Assembly (NCBI GenBank): GCA_047619485.1
Contig: JBLHKE010000573.1
Coordinates: 1-5,266 of the forward strand
Source: JBLHKE01 sp047619485
GTDB lineage: Bacteria > Verrucomicrobiota > Verrucomicrobiia > Verrucomicrobiales > DEV007
Reading direction: 5' to 3'
DNA: 5,266 bases
Shown: positions 4,710 to 5,266 of the stretch, piece after piece
How positions within the stretch are numbered: position 1 is the stretch's first letter
How the letters are laid out: the number at the start of each line of letters is the position of its first letter
Notes under the pieces: model-generated
Seen by the model: the letters and a program-made list of their open reading frames with translations, nothing else
The model's database searches: none
What the model was told of the DNA's origin: nothing
Translations under genes and position numbers: made by a program

Positions 4710-5266
4710 ATGAGCCACCCTGCGGATCCGCCAAAAGCTGCCAGCCTGCCAATCTATGATCTGGCGGATGATCTTGTGGCCGCATTGGGTGGTGGTGACG
4801 GCACTGGTCGCTTGGTGTTGCAGGCTCCGACCGGTTCGGGCAAATCGACGCAGGTCCCACAGATTCTCCTCGATCGTGGACTTCTAAAGGCGGGTGAGTC
4901 GGTGCTGGTATTGCAGCCGCGGCGACTGGCTGCGCGTCTGCTGGGGAATCGTGTCGCGAGCGAGCGGCGTGGGCGCGCTGGTGAGGAGGTCGGCTACCAG
5001 GTTCGCTTCGAGAACAAGACTGGCAAGGCGACGCGGATCAAGTACATCACCGAAGGGATCCTAGTGCGGCGGCTGCTTGACGATCCTGTTCTGAAGGGTG
5101 TTGGCGCGATCGTATTCGACGAGTTTCACGAGCGTCATCTGCAGGGCGATCTTGCTTTGGCGATTGTGTTAGAGTTGCAGAAGGCGCTGCGGCCTGATCT
5201 GAAAATCGTGGTGATGTCGGCGACGCTCGAGACGGAGGTGGTGGAGAAATTTTTGCAGCCGTGTGC
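4710..5266 (+). CDS. hrpB: ATP-dependent helicase HrpB, N-terminal part (runs off the window)
   Basis: A cytoplasmic DExH-box RNA helicase of superfamily 2, DEAH/RHA group. The visible 185 codons cover the first RecA-like domain. Walker A is APTGSGKST (39-47); motif Ia is QPRRLAAR (69-76); the family stretch VGYQVRFENK follows at 94-103; motif Ib is ITEG (113-116); motif II is DEFH followed by ERHLQGDLALA (137-151); motif III is SAT (170-172). DEFH with the DLALA continuation distinguishes HrpB from HrpA (DEAH). All motifs are intact. The rest of the gene (helicase C domain and HrpB C-terminal domain) lies beyond the window. The ATG at 4710 is the only start that precedes Walker A by a normal distance; there is no Shine-Dalgarno. 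It is divergent from the tat genes across 125 bp. The physiological role of HrpB is poorly defined in most bacteria. Confidence 0.93.
   Translation, partial: MSHPADPPKAASLPIYDLADDLVAALGGGDGTGRLVLQAPTGSGKSTQVPQILLDRGLLKAGESVLVLQPRRLAARLLGNRVASERRGRAGEEVGYQVRFENKTGKATRIKYITEGILVRRLLDDPVLKGVGAIVFDEFHERHLQGDLALAIVLELQKALRPDLKIVVMSATLETEVVEKFLQPC

Overview
This is a moderately GC-rich bacterial chromosome segment. It carries three genes or gene pairs on the minus strand (a KdsD/KpsF-type sugar-phosphate isomerase, an exported sulfatase, and two tandem TatA-like genes) and the 5' end of an hrpB helicase gene on the plus strand. A Sec-exported arylsulfatase-type enzyme, a KDO-pathway isomerase (so a Gram-negative LPS-type envelope), duplicated TatA genes and a lack of clear Shine-Dalgarno sequences together suggest a Verrucomicrobiota/PVC-group organism. 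That assignment is inference from gene style; no rRNA or marker gene is present.

Layout. 1-403 holds no convincing gene but is dense in hairpins: a 16-bp stem at 42-86, two mirror-image GAACGAACG/CGTTCGTTC hairpins at 166-187 and 384-404, and a nested hairpin at 344-382. 404-814 (minus) is a possible but unproven Tyr/Ser/Pro-rich small protein just downstream of the isomerase. 838-1839 (minus) is kdsD. 1998-3422 (minus) is a complete secreted sulfatase. 3423-4063 is a repeat-rich gap with a 167-bp MITE-like palindromic element and a pair of inverted 20-bp palindromes. 4064-4348 and 4375-4584 (minus) are two TatA-like genes 26 bp apart. 4585-4709 is a divergent promoter region. 4710 to the window end (plus) is the N-terminal 185 codons of HrpB.

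How the genes relate. The two tat genes look co-transcribed and would supply TatA-type pore subunits; tatC is not here. The sulfatase has an ordinary Sec signal peptide without a twin-arginine motif, so nothing ties it to the tat pair. kdsD lies downstream of the sulfatase on the same strand, but the 158-bp gap with inverted repeats argues against a tight operon.

The most unusual property of the window is that most intergenic gaps carry palindromic repeats of at least four different kinds. One 24-32 bp family occurs three times, and one copy overlaps the first possible kdsD start codon. I found no CRISPR array, tRNA, rRNA, intact transposase or recognisable defence system. The exotic content is repetitive non-coding DNA rather than a new protein system.
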